Assembly: GCF_026015985.1 (NCBI RefSeq)
Contig: NZ_CP110389.1
Location: forward strand, 4,310,001 to 4,374,000
Length of the DNA stretch: 64,000 bases
Direction of reading: 5' to 3'
Origin: Rhodopseudomonas sp. P2A-2r
GTDB taxonomy: Bacteria > Pseudomonadota > Alphaproteobacteria > Rhizobiales > Xanthobacteraceae
Notes under the pieces: model-generated
The model's input: only the letters and a program-made list of their open reading frames with translations
Database searches by the model: none
What the model was told of the DNA's origin: nothing
Position numbers and translations under genes: made by a program
In this document: positions 47,129 to 57,991 of the stretch, one piece after another
How positions within the stretch are numbered: the first letter of the stretch is position 1
Layout of the letters: each line of letters opens with the position of its first letter

Positions 47129-48151
47129 ATGCGTGCGCTCAATCTCGTTGCCGACCGTGAGCTCGTCGTCGTCGATCAGCCTGCCCCACCGCCGCCGGAG
47201 GCCGGCGAGGTACAGATCCGCGTCAAGGCGGTGGCGCTGAACCACATCGACGTCTGGGGCTTTCGCGGCATGGCCTTCGCCAAGCGCAAGCTGCCGCTGG
47301 CCGTCGGCGCCGAGGCTTCCGGCGAGATCGCTGCGGTCGGCGAAGGCGTGACCAACTTCAAGCCCGGCCAGAAGGTCGTGATGTACGGCGCCAAGACCTG
47401 CGGCGTCTGCAAGCCCTGTATCGAAGGCCGCGACAATTTCTGCGAAAACGTCGGCGGCCTTTACGGCTTCCACCTCGACGGCTTTTCCCGCGAGCTGATG
47501 AACATGCCGGCGCGGCTCGTGATCCCCGTCCCCGACAATGTGAGCCTGCGCGACGCCGCCTGCGCGCCGATCGCATTCTCCACCGTGCAGCACATGCTGT
47601 TCGACAACGCCAAGCTGCAGCCCGGCGAAACCATTCTGGTGCACGCCGGCGGCTCCGGCATCGGCACCGCTGCCATCATGATGGCCAAGAAGATCGGCTG
47701 CACGGTGATCACCACGGTGGGCGACGATTCCAAGATCGAAGGCGTCAAGGCGCTGGGCGCCGACCATGTGATCAACTACCGCAAGGATCGCTTTGAGGGC
47801 GAGACGCGCAAGATCACCAAGAAGAAGGGCGTCGACGTCGTGTTCGAACACGTCGGTGCCGATACGTTCAACGGCTCATTGCTGGTGATGAAGCGCGGCG
47901 GCCGTCTGGTCACCTGCGGCTCGACCTCCGGCCCGACCACGACCATCAACCTGATGCAGCTGTTCCAGCAGCAGTACCGCATCTTCGGTTCGTTCGGCGC
48001 CACCATGAAGAACATTGCGGAGAGCCTCGACAAGATGGCCGACGGCATGCTGCCGGTGATCGACACCGAAGTCTCGATGGACGACGTCGAGCCGGCCCTG
48101 AAGCGCATGGAGAGCCGTCAGGTGTTCGGCAAGATCATCGTTCACTTCTGA
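47129..48151 (+). CDS. adh2XL: Zinc-binding alcohol dehydrogenase/quinone reductase family protein of the XL cluster
   Basis: A 340-residue MDR-superfamily protein. GHEL-type catalytic zinc ligands are not obvious, but the structural-zinc cysteine loop CGVCKPCIEGRDNFC is present and LVHAGGSGIGTAAIMMAK is the nucleotide loop. In this cluster such proteins are thought to act as enoyl reductases or dehydrogenases in the acyl chain pathway. The ATG at 47129 follows GGAGA. Its TGA overlaps the lpxXL ATG. Confidence 0.88.
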   Translation: MRALNLVADRELVVVDQPAPPPPEAGEVQIRVKAVALNHIDVWGFRGMAFAKRKLPLAVGAEASGEIAAVGEGVTNFKPGQKVVMYGAKTCGVCKPCIEGRDNFCENVGGLYGFHLDGFSRELMNMPARLVIPVPDNVSLRDAACAPIAFSTVQHMLFDNAKLQPGETILVHAGGSGIGTAAIMMAKKIGCTVITTVGDDSKIEGVKALGADHVINYRKDRFEGETRKITKKKGVDVVFEHVGADTFNGSLLVMKRGGRLVTCGSTSGPTTTINLMQLFQQQYRIFGSFGATMKNIAESLDKMADGMLPVIDTEVSMDDVEPALKRMESRQVFGKIIVHF

Positions 48152-49083
48152 TGCTGCGGCTGTTCCTCCGCACCCGCGCCCGCATCCGCGACGCCATCAA
48201 GCCGGCGGGCGAGGCTGTGGTCGGGGCGCTGACCATCGCGCTGCTCCGCACCACCCGCTATTTCGATCCGATCAAGACCGCCGACCTGTTTGCGAAGATC
48301 ACGCAGAAGATCGGCCCGCTGTTTCGCGAGGACAAGATCGGCCGCGCCAACCTCACCGCGGCCTTCCCGGAAAAATCTCCGGAAGAGATCGAGAAAATTC
48401 TCGCCGGCGTGTGGGGCAACATGGGTCGGTTCGCCGCCGAGTTCGCGCATCTCGATCACGTCTGGGAGCACGACCCCGCGCATCCCGAACTCAGCCGCAT
48501 CGAAATCCCTGAGCGCACCCACGAGCTGTTCGCGCAACTCCGCCTCGACGGCAAGCCCGCACTGATCTTCGCCGCCCATATCGGCAACTGGGAATTGCCG
48601 GCGCTCGCAGCCGTAGCCCACGGACTCGAGGCCACTGTTCTCTATCGCCGACCGAACATCGAGGCCGTCAACCGCGTCATCGAGCAGATCCGTGCGGTCA
48701 ATATGGGGACAATGGTCGCGGCCAGCCACGACGCGCCGGTGAAGCTGGCGCATGCCCTGAGCGACGGCCAGCATGTGGCCATGCTGGTGGACCAGTGGTT
48801 CACCAATGGCGTCGAGGTCGATTTCTTCGGCCGCAAGACAAAAGCCAATCCCATGCTGGCGCGGCTGCTGCGCCAGGTCGATTGCCCGATCCATGGCGTC
48901 CGCATCATCCGCCTGCCCGGCCACCGTTTTCGCGCCGAGTTGTCCGAGGAAGTGAAGCCAGTGCGCACCGCCGACGGCAAGGTCGACGTGCAGGGCACCA
49001 TGCAGGCGGTGACCTCCGTGCTGGAGGGCTGGATCCGCGAATATCCGGACCAGTGGCTGTGGCTGCATCGCCGCTGGCGGTAA
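48151..49083 (+). CDS. lpxXL: Lipid A very-long-chain acyltransferase LpxXL (HtrB/LpxL family)
   Basis: A 310-residue inner-membrane acyltransferase. The catalytic H-x4-E motif is H143-IGNW-E148 in AAHIGNWELP; LVDQWFTNGVEVDFFG follows. It transfers the very-long-chain acyl group from AcpXL to lipid A as a secondary acyl chain. Its start overlaps the stop of the dehydrogenase (TGATG), and it is the last gene of the cluster. Confidence 0.94.
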   Translation: MLRLFLRTRARIRDAIKPAGEAVVGALTIALLRTTRYFDPIKTADLFAKITQKIGPLFREDKIGRANLTAAFPEKSPEEIEKILAGVWGNMGRFAAEFAHLDHVWEHDPAHPELSRIEIPERTHELFAQLRLDGKPALIFAAHIGNWELPALAAVAHGLEATVLYRRPNIEAVNRVIEQIRAVNMGTMVAASHDAPVKLAHALSDGQHVAMLVDQWFTNGVEVDFFGRKTKANPMLARLLRQVDCPIHGVRIIRLPGHRFRAELSEEVKPVRTADGKVDVQGTMQAVTSVLEGWIREYPDQWLWLHRRWR

Positions 49084-49123
49084 GCTTGTTCTGAAGTCTA
49101 CCGGCGGCGGCGCCTACGCGCTT

Positions 49124-49240
49124 GTCATCCCCGCGCATGCGGGGATCCAGTAAACGCAGGCTGATCGGCTTTAACGATCGCGCGATGACTGGATCGCCCG
49201 GTCCAGGCGCACAATTGCGCGCCAGGCCGGGCGACGACAG
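49124..49240. repeat. Palindromic intergenic repeat, family C-like (copy 2)
   Basis: GTCATCCCCGCGCATGCGGGGATCCAG at one end (49124-49150) and CTGGATCGCCCGGTCCAGGCG with GCCGGGCGACGAC at the other form an interrupted inverted repeat. It lies between the convergent lpxXL and polyamine-binding protein genes and may serve as a transcript end for both. Confidence 0.6.
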
Positions 49241-49266
49241 TTGCGTATCGGAGCAACGACAGAGAC

Positions 49267-50364
49267 TTACCTCCCCGTCTTCACTTTCGTCCACAGGCGA
49301 TTGATCACACGCTGGGTCGCCGGGTCGCGCGCGGTGATGACGAACAGCTTCTTCAGCGTCGCTTCGTCCGGGTAGACGGTCTTGTCATCAAGGATCTTCG
49401 GATCGATCAGCTTCTGGCTGGCGAGATTGCCGTTGGCATATGACAGGTAATCCGAATTCTTGGCGGCGACCTCCGGCCGGTAGAGATAGTTGATCAGCGC
49501 ATAGGCCTCATCGACGTTCTTGGCGTCCGCCGGGATCGCGAGATTGTCCAGGAACATCTGCGCGCCCTCCTTCGGGATGGCATAGCCGATCTCGACGCCG
49601 TTATTGGCCTCGGCGGCGCGACGCTGCGCCTGCTTGATGTCGCCGGACCAGCCGACCACGAGGCAGATCTCACCGGTGGCCAGCGCGCTGAGATATTCAG
49701 ACGAATGAAATTTGCGCACGTAAGGCCTGATCCTGCTGACGAGATCGGCCGCCTTTTCGAGATCGCCTGCCTTGGTCGAATTGGGATCGAGACCGAGATA
49801 GCTCAGCGCCGCCGGCAGGATGTCGTCAGCGGAATCCAGCATGTGGATGCCGCAATCCTTGAATTTCGCGATGGTCTCCGGCTTGAACACGATGTCCCAG
49901 CTGTCGATCCTGGCGCCGGGTCCGAGGATTTTCTCCGTCGCCTTGACGTTGTAGCCGATGCCGGTGGTGCCCCACATGTAGTTGGCGGCAAACTGGTTGC
50001 CGGGATCGTAGACATTGAGACGACTGGTGACAACGTCCCATGCGTTGGCAAGATTGGGCAGCTTCGCCCTGTCGAGCTTCTGGAAGATTTTTGCGGCGAT
50101 CTGGCGCTGCAGAAAATAGGCCGTAGGGACGACCACGTCGTAGCCGGACTTGCCGGCGAGCAGCCGGGTCTCCAGCGTCTCGTTGGCGTCGAACGTGTCG
50201 TAGACGACCTTGATGCCGGTCTCCCGGGTAAAGTCATCGAGGACTCCCGGAGCCATATAGTTGGACCAGTTGTAGAAATTGACCACCCGCTCCTGCGCCC
50301 GCGCCGGGAGCGACAATGCCAGCGCGGCGATGAGACTTGTGATCTTGCAAATCCCGATGCCCAC
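49267..50364 (-). CDS. Polyamine ABC transporter substrate-binding protein (PotF/SpuD-like)
   Basis: A 365-residue periplasmic protein. A signal peptide ends at PARAQ (residue 24), and the mature protein begins VVNFYNWSNYMAPGVLDDF, the classic PotF/PotD opening. GYDVVVPTAYFLQRQI and MWGTTGIGYNVK are further family segments. It binds putrescine- or spermidine-like ligands. No permease or ATPase gene is adjacent; the next gene upstream is an aminotransferase, 9 bases from its start, so a role in amine or amino-acid metabolism is likely. Confidence 0.9.
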   Translation of the reverse strand: MGIGICKITSLIAALALSLPARAQERVVNFYNWSNYMAPGVLDDFTRETGIKVVYDTFDANETLETRLLAGKSGYDVVVPTAYFLQRQIAAKIFQKLDRAKLPNLANAWDVVTSRLNVYDPGNQFAANYMWGTTGIGYNVKATEKILGPGARIDSWDIVFKPETIAKFKDCGIHMLDSADDILPAALSYLGLDPNSTKAGDLEKAADLVSRIRPYVRKFHSSEYLSALATGEICLVVGWSGDIKQAQRRAAEANNGVEIGYAIPKEGAQMFLDNLAIPADAKNVDEAYALINYLYRPEVAAKNSDYLSYANGNLASQKLIDPKILDDKTVYPDEATLKKLFVITARDPATQRVINRLWTKVKTGR

Positions 50365-50373
50365 GACTTTCTC

Positions 50374-51528
50374 CTAGCGTCGATGCACCGCGTCCGACAG
50401 CCGCTCCAGCGCGGTGTCCAGCGTCGCATCCTTCTTGGCGAAGCAGAACCGCACCACCGATGTCACCGGATCTTCCTCGTAGAATGCCGACACCGGGATC
50501 GCGGCGACCTTGTAGTCATGGACGATGCGCTTGCAGAACGCCTCGTCGGTCTCGTTGAGGCCGAGCGGCGAGAGATCCACCGTGAGGAAATAAGTGCCCT
50601 GCGACTGGATCACGGGAAAGCCGATGCGCTCGAGCCCCGCTGCGAGGCGGTCGCGGCTGCGCGCCAGATCGGTCTGCATCTCCTTGAAGAATTCGTCGGC
50701 CTTGCCGAGTCCATAGGCGACGGCGACCTGCAGGTTGGGCGCGGTGGTGAAGGTGAGAAACTGGTGCACCTTGGCGCAGACCCGCAACAACGGCGGCGCG
50801 GCGCAGACGAAGCCGATCTTCCAGCCGGTCAACGAGAAGATCTTGCCGGCGGAGCCGATCTTGATGGTGCGATCGCGCATGCCGGGCATCGACATCAGCG
50901 GAATATGCTTGAAGCCTTCGAACACCACGTGCTCCCAGACCTCGTCGCAGATCGCGATGGTGTCGAACTCCTGACAGAATTTTGCCAGCAGTTCGAGGTC
51001 CTCGCGCGGATAGACCACCGCCGCTGGATTGAGCGGATTGTTGAACAGCACCGCCTTGGTCTTGTGATTGAAGACCGCGCGCAGGTCCTCTTCGGTGAGG
51101 CGCCAGTGCGGCGGCTTGAGACGCACCAGCCGCGGAATGCCGCCTGCCTGGCGGATCACCGGCAGATAGGAATCATAGACCGGCTGGAAACACACGACCT
51201 CGTCGCCGGGCTCGACCACCGCGAGGATCGCCGTGGTCAGGGCCTCGGTGCCGCCGGACGTCACCATGACCTCCGTCGTCGGATCCAGGTTGAGGCCGTG
51301 CCAGTGCCCATAATGGGTCGCGATGGCCTGGCGCAGTTCCGGCAGACCCATCATCGAGGGATACTGGTTGTAGCCGTTCAGCACCGCATCGGCCGCGGCC
51401 TGGCGGATATCCAGGGGGCCGGGATCGTCGGGAAAGCCCTGCCCGAGATTGATGGCGTTGTTGTCGCGCGCAAGCTGCGACATCGCCTCGAACACCGTGA
51501 CGGGCAGGTTCGCAAAGATTGGATTCAT
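50374..51528 (-). CDS. Class I/II pyridoxal-phosphate aminotransferase
   Basis: A 384-residue fold-type I aminotransferase. Segments include INLGQGFPDDPGP, VTSGGTEALTTAI, FNNPLNPAAVVY and the PLP lysine in GSAGKIFSLTGWKIG; RFCFAKKD holds the C-terminal carboxylate-binding arginine. The pattern is close to methionine/kynurenine aminotransferases (YbdL/KAT type). Substrate is not settled. It is flanked on the same strand by a rhodanese gene upstream (6-base gap) and the polyamine-binding gene downstream, probably one operon. Confidence 0.9.
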   Translation of the reverse strand: MNPIFANLPVTVFEAMSQLARDNNAINLGQGFPDDPGPLDIRQAAADAVLNGYNQYPSMMGLPELRQAIATHYGHWHGLNLDPTTEVMVTSGGTEALTTAILAVVEPGDEVVCFQPVYDSYLPVIRQAGGIPRLVRLKPPHWRLTEEDLRAVFNHKTKAVLFNNPLNPAAVVYPREDLELLAKFCQEFDTIAICDEVWEHVVFEGFKHIPLMSMPGMRDRTIKIGSAGKIFSLTGWKIGFVCAAPPLLRVCAKVHQFLTFTTAPNLQVAVAYGLGKADEFFKEMQTDLARSRDRLAAGLERIGFPVIQSQGTYFLTVDLSPLGLNETDEAFCKRIVHDYKVAAIPVSAFYEEDPVTSVVRFCFAKKDATLDTALERLSDAVHRR

Positions 51529-51534
51529 CGAGGA

Positions 51535-51864
51535 TCAGCCGCCGGTCTTGGACGGCAGACCTGCCGCTTTCCAGCCAAGCATGCCGCCGGCGAGATGCTT
51601 GTCGTAAGCGAACCCGGCGGCCTGCGCCGCCAGCGACGCAGTCACCGAGCGCTTGCCGGAACGGCAGGCGAACACAACCTGCTTGCCCTGGGGGTCGGGA
51701 ATGTCCTTCGCATCGAAGCCCGACAACGGAACCACGACGGCATCCGGATAGGCCTCGACGGCGACCTCGTTGGGCTCGCGCACGTCGATCAGCAGATAGC
51801 GACCGTCGGCGATCCCCTTGGCGACGTCGTCCGGCGCCAAATCCTCAACACTGTTACCTGTCAC
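51535..51864 (-). CDS. Rhodanese-like domain protein
   Basis: A 109-residue single rhodanese domain. RYLLIDVREPNEV is near the N-terminus and the active-site cysteine is in VVFACRSGKRS. The start is taken as GTG at 51864, because GGGGAGG lies six bases upstream and the protein then begins exactly at the domain; frames further upstream run backwards into kup sequence. The domain moves sulfane sulfur between carriers. It is the first gene of a likely operon with the aminotransferase. Confidence 0.88.
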   Translation of the reverse strand: MTGNSVEDLAPDDVAKGIADGRYLLIDVREPNEVAVEAYPDAVVVPLSGFDAKDIPDPQGKQVVFACRSGKRSVTASLAAQAAGFAYDKHLAGGMLGWKAAGLPSKTGG

Positions 51865-51971
51865 CAGAACCTCCCCGCGCTCCGCCTTGCGGAACGAATT
51901 GCCACGTCGATCGTATCTGCGATGACCCGCCAAACTCGCCTTTGGCGCGCGGAAAATCAAGCACCCCGCGG

Positions 51972-53900
51972 TCAGATCGTGACCTGTGTACCCACTTCCA
52001 CCACGCGCCCGGTGGGAATCTGGAAATAGTCGGTGGCGTCGTTGGCGGTGCGGCTGAGCGCTATGAACAGAAGGTCCTGCCAGCGCGGCATGCCGGAGTG
52101 GGCCGCCGGCTTGAGCGCGCGGCGGGACAGGAAGAACGACGTCGACATGATGTCGAATTGCCAACCGAGTTTTCGTGCGATCGCCAGCGCCTTCGGCACG
52201 TTAGGGGATTCCATGAAACCAAAGCGCAGCGTCACCTTGGAAAAGGTGGCGCTGATCTCCTCGAAGCGCACCCGTTCGGCGGGGTCGATCCGCGGCGTCG
52301 GCGCTGTCTCGATGGTAAGAATAACATTCTTCTCGTGAAGCACCTTGTAGTGCTTCAGACTATGCATCAGTGCGGTCGGCGCGCTTTCCGGATCGCTGGT
52401 GAGGAAAACGGCGGTGCCCGACACGCGCTGCGGCGGTCGCTTCTCCAGCATCGCGACGAGATCTTTGAGCGGGAATTCCAGCTTGCGGGATTTCTCGAAC
52501 AAGAGCCGGCTTCCGCGCCGCCACGTATACATCAGCATGATGACCACGCCGCCGAGCGCCAGCGGCACCCAGCCGCCCTCGAACACCTTGAGCAGGTTGG
52601 CAGCAAGGAAAGTGAGATCGAGCAGCAGGAACGGCACGATCAGGGCGGCCGCCGCCCACGGCTTCCACTTCCAGACGCGCCAGATGACCACGAAGCCCAT
52701 CATCGCCGTGACCACCATCGTGCCGGTCACCGAGATGCCATAGGCCGAGGCCAGCGCGCTCGACGAGCGGAACAGCAGCACCAGCAGCACGACGCTGATC
52801 AGCAGCAGCATGTTGACGCGGGGAATGTAGATCTGGCCTGAGTGCGACTCCGAGGTGTGCTTGATCTCGAAGCGCGGCAGCAGACCGAGCTGAATCGCTT
52901 GTCGCGTCAGCGAATAGGCGCCGGTGATGACCGCCTGGCTGGCGATGACCGTCGCCACCGTGGCGAGCAAGACCATCGGCAGCAGCGCCCAGTCCGGAAA
53001 CATCAGGAAGAACGGGTTTTCCAACGCGGTGGGGTCGCCGATCACCAGGGCGCCCTGCCCGAGATAGTTCAGCGCCAGCGACGGCAGCACGATGGCCAGC
53101 CATGCGGTCTGGATCGGACGTTTGCCGAAATGCCCGAGGTCCGCATACAGCGCCTCGGCGCCGGTCACCGCCAGAAACACCGCGCCGAGCGTAACAAACC
53201 CGATGATGCCGTGGTGAAACATGAATGAGAAAGCGTGCATGGGGTTCAGCGCAAACAGCACTTCGGGATGCTTGAAGATCGGCGGGATCGCGGCAATCGC
53301 AATCACGGCGAACCAGACACACATGACCGGCCCGAAAAAGGCGGCCACCCGGGCCGTGCCCCGCGACTGTACCGCGAAAAGAACCAGCAGGATGATGATG
53401 GTCAAGGGCACGACGTAGGCGTCGAATGCCGACGTCACCAGCTTCATGCCCTCGATGGCGGAGAGTACCGACAGTGCGGGCGTAATCACGGCGTCGCCAT
53501 AGAACAGAGCGCCGCTGATGATCCCCAGCAGGATGATCACGGCACTGCCGGAGCCGACCGCACGCTGCGCGAGCGCCATCAGTGCCAAGGTACCGCCCTC
53601 GCCGTTATTGTCGGCGCGCAGCAGGATCACGACATATTTCATCGTCACCACGATGATCAGGGCCCACAGGATCAACGACAGGACGCCCAGGACCGCCGCG
53701 TTGCTCACGCCGGCCGCGGTATGCCCTCCGGCCGCCACCAGGGCCTCCCTGAGGGCGTAGAGCGGGCTGGTGCCGATGTCCCCGTACACAACGCCGATGC
53801 TGCCCAGCATCAGCGATTTGAAGCCAGCGGTGGAATGGGTGTCCGCATGGCCCTTCTCCGCCGGCGTTTCCGCGGCGGGCACTGCAGTCTCGGTGGTCAT
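51972..53900 (-). CDS. kup: Potassium uptake protein Kup (copy 1)
   Basis: A 642-residue KUP-family transporter with twelve hydrophobic helices. Conserved opening: [20 protein letters not shown]; later [31 protein letters not shown] and the cytoplasmic C-terminal domain. The ATG at 53900 has GAGG upstream and is preferred to one 24 codons earlier. It mediates proton-coupled potassium uptake. A second kup lies 117 bases upstream on the same strand. Confidence 0.95.
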   Translation of the reverse strand: MTTETAVPAAETPAEKGHADTHSTAGFKSLMLGSIGVVYGDIGTSPLYALREALVAAGGHTAAGVSNAAVLGVLSLILWALIIVVTMKYVVILLRADNNGEGGTLALMALAQRAVGSGSAVIILLGIISGALFYGDAVITPALSVLSAIEGMKLVTSAFDAYVVPLTIIILLVLFAVQSRGTARVAAFFGPVMCVWFAVIAIAAIPPIFKHPEVLFALNPMHAFSFMFHHGIIGFVTLGAVFLAVTGAEALYADLGHFGKRPIQTAWLAIVLPSLALNYLGQGALVIGDPTALENPFFLMFPDWALLPMVLLATVATVIASQAVITGAYSLTRQAIQLGLLPRFEIKHTSESHSGQIYIPRVNMLLLISVVLLVLLFRSSSALASAYGISVTGTMVVTAMMGFVVIWRVWKWKPWAAAALIVPFLLLDLTFLAANLLKVFEGGWVPLALGGVVIMLMYTWRRGSRLLFEKSRKLEFPLKDLVAMLEKRPPQRVSGTAVFLTSDPESAPTALMHSLKHYKVLHEKNVILTIETAPTPRIDPAERVRFEEISATFSKVTLRFGFMESPNVPKALAIARKLGWQFDIMSTSFFLSRRALKPAAHSGMPRWQDLLFIALSRTANDATDYFQIPTGRVVEVGTQVTI

Positions 53901-54017
53901 CGGATGTGCCTCGAAAATGGCTTCACTGAACCGGGCAAAGCGAGCGGGCTTATAGCCCTGCGCAGAAGGCATAGCATACCGCTAATTTAGTCTACAGCCA
54001 TGCAGAATTGTGGGAAA

Positions 54018-55919
54018 TCAGATGGTCACCTGGGTCCCGACTTCGACCACCCTGCCGGTCGGAATCTGGAAATAGTCGGTCGCGTCGTTGGCCGAACGGC
54101 TCAGGGCAATGAACAGGTGATCCTGCCATAGCGGCATGCCGGACTGCGCCGACGGCTTCAGCGAGCGCCGCGACACAAAGAACGACGTCGCCATGATGTC
54201 GAACTGCCAGCCGAGCTTCCGCGCGATCACAAGCGCCTTGGGCACGTTCGGCGATTCCATGAAGCCGAAGCGCAGCCTGACGGTGGAAAACTTGTCGCTG
54301 ATGTTTTCCATGCGAACCCGCTCGGCGGGGTCGACGCGCGGCGTCTGTCCGGTCTCGATGGTCAGGATCACGTTGTGTTCGTGGAGAACCTTGTTGTGCT
54401 TGAGATTGTGGAGCAGCGCAGTGGGCACGAAATTGGGATCGCTTGTCAGGAACACCGCGGTACCCTTGACGATATGCGGCGGGCGCTTTTCCAGGCTCTT
54501 GATCAGATCGACGAGCGGCACCTCGATGCGCCGCGTCTTGTTGATAAGGATTGCCGCACCCCGGCGCCAGGTCCAGATCACCACGGTCATGGTCAGACCG
54601 AACATCAGCGGGACCCAGGCGCCTTCCAGCAGCTTCAGGAAGTTGGCGCTGAAGAAGGTCATGTCGACCACCACGAAGGGCACGATCACGGCGGCAGCCG
54701 TCGCCGCCTTCCAGTTCCACAGTTTCCAGATCACCACAAAGCCCATGATGCCGTCGGCCACCATGGTCGTGGAGACAGCAATACCATAGGCCGACGCCAG
54801 TCCGCTGGAGGTCCGGAACAGCATCACCAGCAGCAGCACACCGATCAGCAGCAGTCGATTGACCCGCGGCAGATAGATCTGGCCGGCATGGGTTTCCGAC
54901 GTGTAGCGCACTTCGAAACGCGGCAGCAGGCCGAGTTGAACGGCCTGACGGACCAGCGAATACGCACCGGTAATCACCGCCTGGCTGGCGATCACCGTTG
55001 CCGCGGTTGCCAGGATGATCAGCGGCACCAGCACGGCCTCGGGCACCATGCGATAGAAGGTATTCTCGATCGCCGCCGGATGGGACAGCACAAGCGCGCC
55101 CTGTCCGAAATAGTTGATCAGCAGTGCCGGCAACACGAAGTAGAACCATCCGGTCTGGATCGGCTTGCGGCCGAAATGGCCGAGATCGGCATAAAGCGCT
55201 TCGCCGCCGGTGACCGCGAGAAACACCGCACCGAGCGTCACCAGTCCGATTTCGCCATGCGTAAACAGAAACTGGATGGCGTAATATGGGTTGATCGCAG
55301 CCAGCACCGAGGGATCGTCGCTGATGTGATACAGCCCCATCAGTGCCAGCGTGATGAACCATGCGATCATGACCGGCCCGAAGGCGGAGGCCACCTTTGC
55401 CGTTCCGATGCGCTGCACAGAAAACAGCACGACGAGAATGACCACCGTGAGCGGCACGACGTAGTGCTCCAGCGCCGGCGCCGCGAGCTTGAGGCCTTCC
55501 ACTGCGGACAGCACGGAGATCGCCGGCGTGATCATCGAATCGCCGATGAACATCGAGGCGCCGACCACGCCTAGCGCCAGCAGTGGCCAACTCCGCCGCC
55601 CCAGGGCCCGTTGCCCGAGCGCCATCAATGAGAGCGTGCCGCCCTCGCCGTTATTGTCGGCCCGCAGCAGCAGCAGCACGTATTTGGCGGTGACGACGAT
55701 GAACAGCGCCCAGAGGATCAGTGACAGCACGCCGAGCACGATGGCTCGTGTGACCGGTTCCCCATGCGCAGCGGCACCGACGGCCTCGCGAAAGGCGTAA
55801 AGGGGCGATGTGCCGATATCGCCGAACACCACGCCGATGGCACCGAGCGTGAGCTGCCAAAATCCTGTCGTGACCGGCGCCTCGGTCGGGACTTCGGTTG
55901 ATGTTTCGCTGATTGCCAT
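54018..55919 (-). CDS. kup: Potassium uptake protein Kup (copy 2)
   Basis: A 633-residue KUP transporter, closely similar to the neighbouring copy along its full length ([40 protein letters not shown], and a near-identical C-terminus [19 protein letters not shown]). Differences are spread throughout, so this is an old tandem duplication and not an assembly artefact. Confidence 0.95.
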   Translation of the reverse strand: MAISETSTEVPTEAPVTTGFWQLTLGAIGVVFGDIGTSPLYAFREAVGAAAHGEPVTRAIVLGVLSLILWALFIVVTAKYVLLLLRADNNGEGGTLSLMALGQRALGRRSWPLLALGVVGASMFIGDSMITPAISVLSAVEGLKLAAPALEHYVVPLTVVILVVLFSVQRIGTAKVASAFGPVMIAWFITLALMGLYHISDDPSVLAAINPYYAIQFLFTHGEIGLVTLGAVFLAVTGGEALYADLGHFGRKPIQTGWFYFVLPALLINYFGQGALVLSHPAAIENTFYRMVPEAVLVPLIILATAATVIASQAVITGAYSLVRQAVQLGLLPRFEVRYTSETHAGQIYLPRVNRLLLIGVLLLVMLFRTSSGLASAYGIAVSTTMVADGIMGFVVIWKLWNWKAATAAAVIVPFVVVDMTFFSANFLKLLEGAWVPLMFGLTMTVVIWTWRRGAAILINKTRRIEVPLVDLIKSLEKRPPHIVKGTAVFLTSDPNFVPTALLHNLKHNKVLHEHNVILTIETGQTPRVDPAERVRMENISDKFSTVRLRFGFMESPNVPKALVIARKLGWQFDIMATSFFVSRRSLKPSAQSGMPLWQDHLFIALSRSANDATDYFQIPTGRVVEVGTQVTI

Positions 55920-56073
55920 GGCGGGAAGGGGATGCCCTGTCGGTGATTTCGATCCCGGCTATGGCGTGCCGGACATGACCAGTCAACCGACAGATTATAG
56001 CATATTTCTTGGCTCGTGCCGCCGGAAGCCGGGTTTTCCGGAACCAGGCGCCGAAACAGCCATCCGCGCCCTG

Positions 56074-56903
56074 TTATGGCTTCAGATTGGGCGGCAGCGG
56101 CGGCGGTTCCCGCATCAGGGTAATGGTCACCCGCCGGTTGGCCGCCATTGACGGATCGTCAGGGAACAGCGGCTGGCTGTCGGCCTTGCCGGACACCGAG
56201 AACACGTGGGCCGGCGGCAGCCCTTCCCGCTCCAGGATCTGGCGCACCACATTGGCGCGGTCGGCGGAAAGGTCAAACGCGTCATATTCGCTTCGTGACG
56301 GCACGAAGCCCGCGGCGGTATGGCCGACGATCGCCACCCGCAACGGCGTGGCCTTCAGCGGCACGGCCAGTTTCTGCAACAGCATGCGGGTGCGCTCGTA
56401 GGGTGCCTTGGAGCCGTCGGCAAACATTGAACGGCCGTTCTGGTCGATGATCTCCAGGTTGAGCCCTTGGCTGGTTTCCTCGAACATGATGTTCTTCGAG
56501 ATCTCGCTGATCTCCGGCATGTCCTGCAGCGCCTGTCGCAGCGAAGCCGATGCCAGCGCGAACTCGCGGTCCATCTTCAGCTTGGCGCCGGCGGGCCGAC
56601 CGCTTGCGGTTTCGTCGGGGCTGGTGATGTTGGAGGCTTCTTCGGGCGAAACGTGCGCCTTGTTCTTGGTCTGGCCGCGCGTCGGCAAGCCGTCGGATTC
56701 GATGACGCCGGAATAGCGTGCATCGGACTGGACGCCGAACGCGTCGCGCATCGAACCGGCGACGATCTTGAGCTTCGCAGTATCCTGGGTCGAATAGGAC
56801 ACAAGCATCACGAAGAAGCTCATCAGCAGACCCATCAGGTCCGCGAAGGTCACGAACCAGCCGTGGCCGCCAGCATGCTCCTCAGCTTTTTCTTCTTGGC
56901 CAT
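56074..56903 (-). CDS. motB: Flagellar motor/OmpA-type protein MotB, frame broken at 56887-56891
   Basis: The bulk of the protein reads from VTFADLMGLLMSFFVMLVSYS, the MotB membrane segment with its proton-binding Asp, to an OmpA-like peptidoglycan domain (GHTAAGFVPSRSEYDAFDLSADRANVVRQ region). The true start is ATG at 56903 (MAKKKK), but after five lysine-rich codons an A5/T5 tract is one base short and the frame stops. Adding one base gives MAKKKKAEEHAGGHGWFVTF, a normal MotB opening, 276 residues in all. Without correction a GTG at 56853 could start a shorter form lacking the N-terminus. Confidence 0.85.
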
Positions 56904-56935
56904 TGCCCTAATTCCGGTCCGTCGTCAGCCGCGGA

Positions 56936-57709
56936 CTATGCCGGGACCGGCTCGCCTTCTTCGTGTCGATGCTTCTCGGGCAGATAGGCCAGCAGCATTT
57001 CGCGCACCAGCGTCGGACTCTTGGAATCGCGGATCATCAGGATGCCGTCGATGATCAGCGTTCGGTTGGTGTCTTCGTCGATCTTCTTGCCGTGCAGCTT
57101 GTCGGCGATGGGCAGACAGAACAGGTTGGCCACCAGCGCGCCGTACAAGGTCGCCAGCAGCGCCGTCGCCATGAACGGGCCGAGCTTGGAGGGATCCGAC
57201 ATGTTGGAGAACATCTGCACCATGCCGATCAGCGTACCGATCATGCCGAAGGCCGGCGCGCAGTCGCCGATCGCGCGATAGATCTTGCTGCCCTCGTCGA
57301 GGTGCATCAGAAAATTGTCGCGGTCGCGTTCAAGATTGTCGCGGATGAATTCGAGGTCGTAACCGTCGGCGACGAAGCGGATGCCCTTGGCGAGGAAGGG
57401 TTCGTCGGTCTCCACCTTTTCCAGTCCGACCGGCCCCTGCTTGCGGGCGATCTCGGCAATGCGCGCCAGTTCTTCCACCAGGTCGCGGGCCGACAGCCGG
57501 CTCATGGTGAACGCGAACTTCGCGCCCAGCGGCAGGCCGTGCATCATGACGCCGAGCGGGAAGCGGATCATCGTGGCGGTGATCGATCCGCCGAAGATGA
57601 TGATCATGGCATGCTCGGAAATGAACATGTGGAGATCGCCGCCCATGAACACCATCAAGGTGATAACGGCCATGCCGCCAATGAGGCCGGCACTCGTCAT
57701 GATATCCAT
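56936..57709 (-). CDS. motA: Flagellar motor stator protein MotA
   Basis: A 257-residue stator protein with four membrane helices (two near residues 9-50, two near 150-200), a cytoplasmic loop, and FGMIGTLIGMVQMF and GALVANLFCLPIADKLH segments. The ATG at 57709 follows GGAGTTGACC. It precedes motB by 32 bases. The PomA/MotP-like pattern leaves open whether protons or sodium drive it. Confidence 0.92.
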   Translation of the reverse strand: MDIMTSAGLIGGMAVITLMVFMGGDLHMFISEHAMIIIFGGSITATMIRFPLGVMMHGLPLGAKFAFTMSRLSARDLVEELARIAEIARKQGPVGLEKVETDEPFLAKGIRFVADGYDLEFIRDNLERDRDNFLMHLDEGSKIYRAIGDCAPAFGMIGTLIGMVQMFSNMSDPSKLGPFMATALLATLYGALVANLFCLPIADKLHGKKIDEDTNRTLIIDGILMIRDSKSPTLVREMLLAYLPEKHRHEEGEPVPA

Positions 57710-57991
57710 GGTCAACTCCGACGCTACGCATGCGCAAACGATCGTCCGTGCTGGACGGCGCGCCGCTCAAATTGAGCCGCGCAACATCAACCTAGCTGGA
57801 GCGCCATTAAAGACCCGTAAAGCTTACTGTACTCAATGGCCGAAGCACGCGCGAAAACCGCCGTGTGCTTGCAAAGTGGTACTTAACCACACGGCTGAGC
57901 ACGCGGATCGCACGCCTTCACGCTTTGCTAACCACGTTTGTCCCGCAATGGGCGGCGCGCGGGACAAACGGATGAGACCACTACTGCGGCG

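Noticed and set aside
51972..55919. Tandem kup genes as an assembly duplication
   Set aside because: The two copies differ throughout their length and have different flanks and N-termini, so they are true paralogues.
56882..56903. Programmed -1 frameshift in motB at the lysine-codon A-tract
   Set aside because: The tract (G AAA AAG) is not the canonical A AAA AAG heptamer in frame, lies only five codons after the start, and seven other genes in the window show similar breaks of both signs. A base-count error is simpler.
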